Program-made: the position numbers and the translations under genes
Shown: positions 63,921 to 64,000 of the stretch, in pieces
Layout of the letters: each line of letters starts with the position of its first letter
Position numbering within the stretch: the stretch's first letter is position 1
Origin: Dryococelus australis
Lineage: Eukaryota > Arthropoda > Insecta > Phasmatodea > Phasmatidae
Direction of reading: 5' to 3'
DNA length: 64,000 bases
Assembly (NCBI GenBank): GCA_029891345.1
Contig: CM057003.1
Span: forward strand, 14,548,709-14,612,708
Notes under the pieces: model-generated
Seen by the model: the letters and a program-made list of their open reading frames with translations, nothing else
Told to the model about the DNA's origin: nothing
The model's database searches: none

Positions 63921-64000
63921 TGCTTCAAAATATTTGAAGATACCGCAAAAAGGGCTTGACGATACTGCGAAAAGACTATATTCATTGTTCTCTGTTTCGA

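Overview
The window looks like intergenic or intronic DNA of a eukaryote, most likely an arthropod and probably an insect. It is AT-rich, has no bacterial-style operons, and is full of decayed transposable elements, tRNA-derived SINEs, microsatellites and minisatellites. I see no intact protein-coding gene. The species cannot be named from the sequence alone. Almost every long open frame is either a by-product of a tandem repeat whose unit is a multiple of 3, or a chance frame inside a repeat.

Dominant content: (1) Two MITE-like families, here called A (about 370-420 bp, roughly 20 copies or fragments) and B (about 205-275 bp, 8 copies, one of them expanded to about 400 bp by a microsatellite). 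They share the terminal inverted repeat (TIR) GGCTGTTCACGGTAAAGTGA but have different interiors. (2) A related set C (4 copies) that shares only A's subterminal block. (3) A tRNA-derived SINE with A and B boxes (8 copies, one split by a later retroposed insert with a 14-bp target duplication). (4) A foldback element D with arms of about 250 bp (2 copies plus a fragment). (5) Several other TIR elements (E-L).

Protein relics: a Tc1-like transposase DNA-binding fragment (5.2 kb), a Jockey/CR1-like LINE reverse transcriptase (9.9-11.7 kb), a DUF4806-like frame (22.6-23.0 kb, minus), a nearly full-length but broken IS630/Tc1/mariner (DDE_3-type) transposase (31.8-32.9 kb, minus), and a YqaJ-type PD-(D/E)XK nuclease pseudogene (52.6-53.5 kb). 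Candidate host-gene pieces are limited to possible first exons ending at good splice donors (26,857 and 40,537), a possible minus-strand exon near 51.3 kb, and two unidentified minus-strand frames (26.4 and 27.5 kb).

Tandem arrays: 54/56-bp (1-492), 33-bp with a 99-bp higher-order pattern (2,113-2,466), 39-bp units each carrying a Pol III A-box-like motif (19.1-19.4 kb), a homogeneous 66-bp array (24.7-25.2 kb), a 39-bp triplication inside a B element (25.7 kb), and a 12-unit array of about 185 bp (48.2-50.4 kb). Layout left to right: minisatellites (0-2.5 kb); SINE/MITE/foldback mix (3-9.7 kb); LINE relic (9.9-11.7 kb); MITE islands (12.6-15.4 kb and 20.4-22.5 kb); GC-richer minisatellite (24.6-25.3 kb); possible promoter or first exon (26.4-27 kb); transposase relic (31.8-32.9 kb); hAT-like nest (38.3-40 kb); possible first exon (40.0-40.55 kb); TIR elements (41-45 kb); nested A copies (46-47.2 kb); satellite (48.2-50.4 kb); YqaJ relic (52-53.5 kb); foldback, TIR elements and a nested SINE (56-64 kb).
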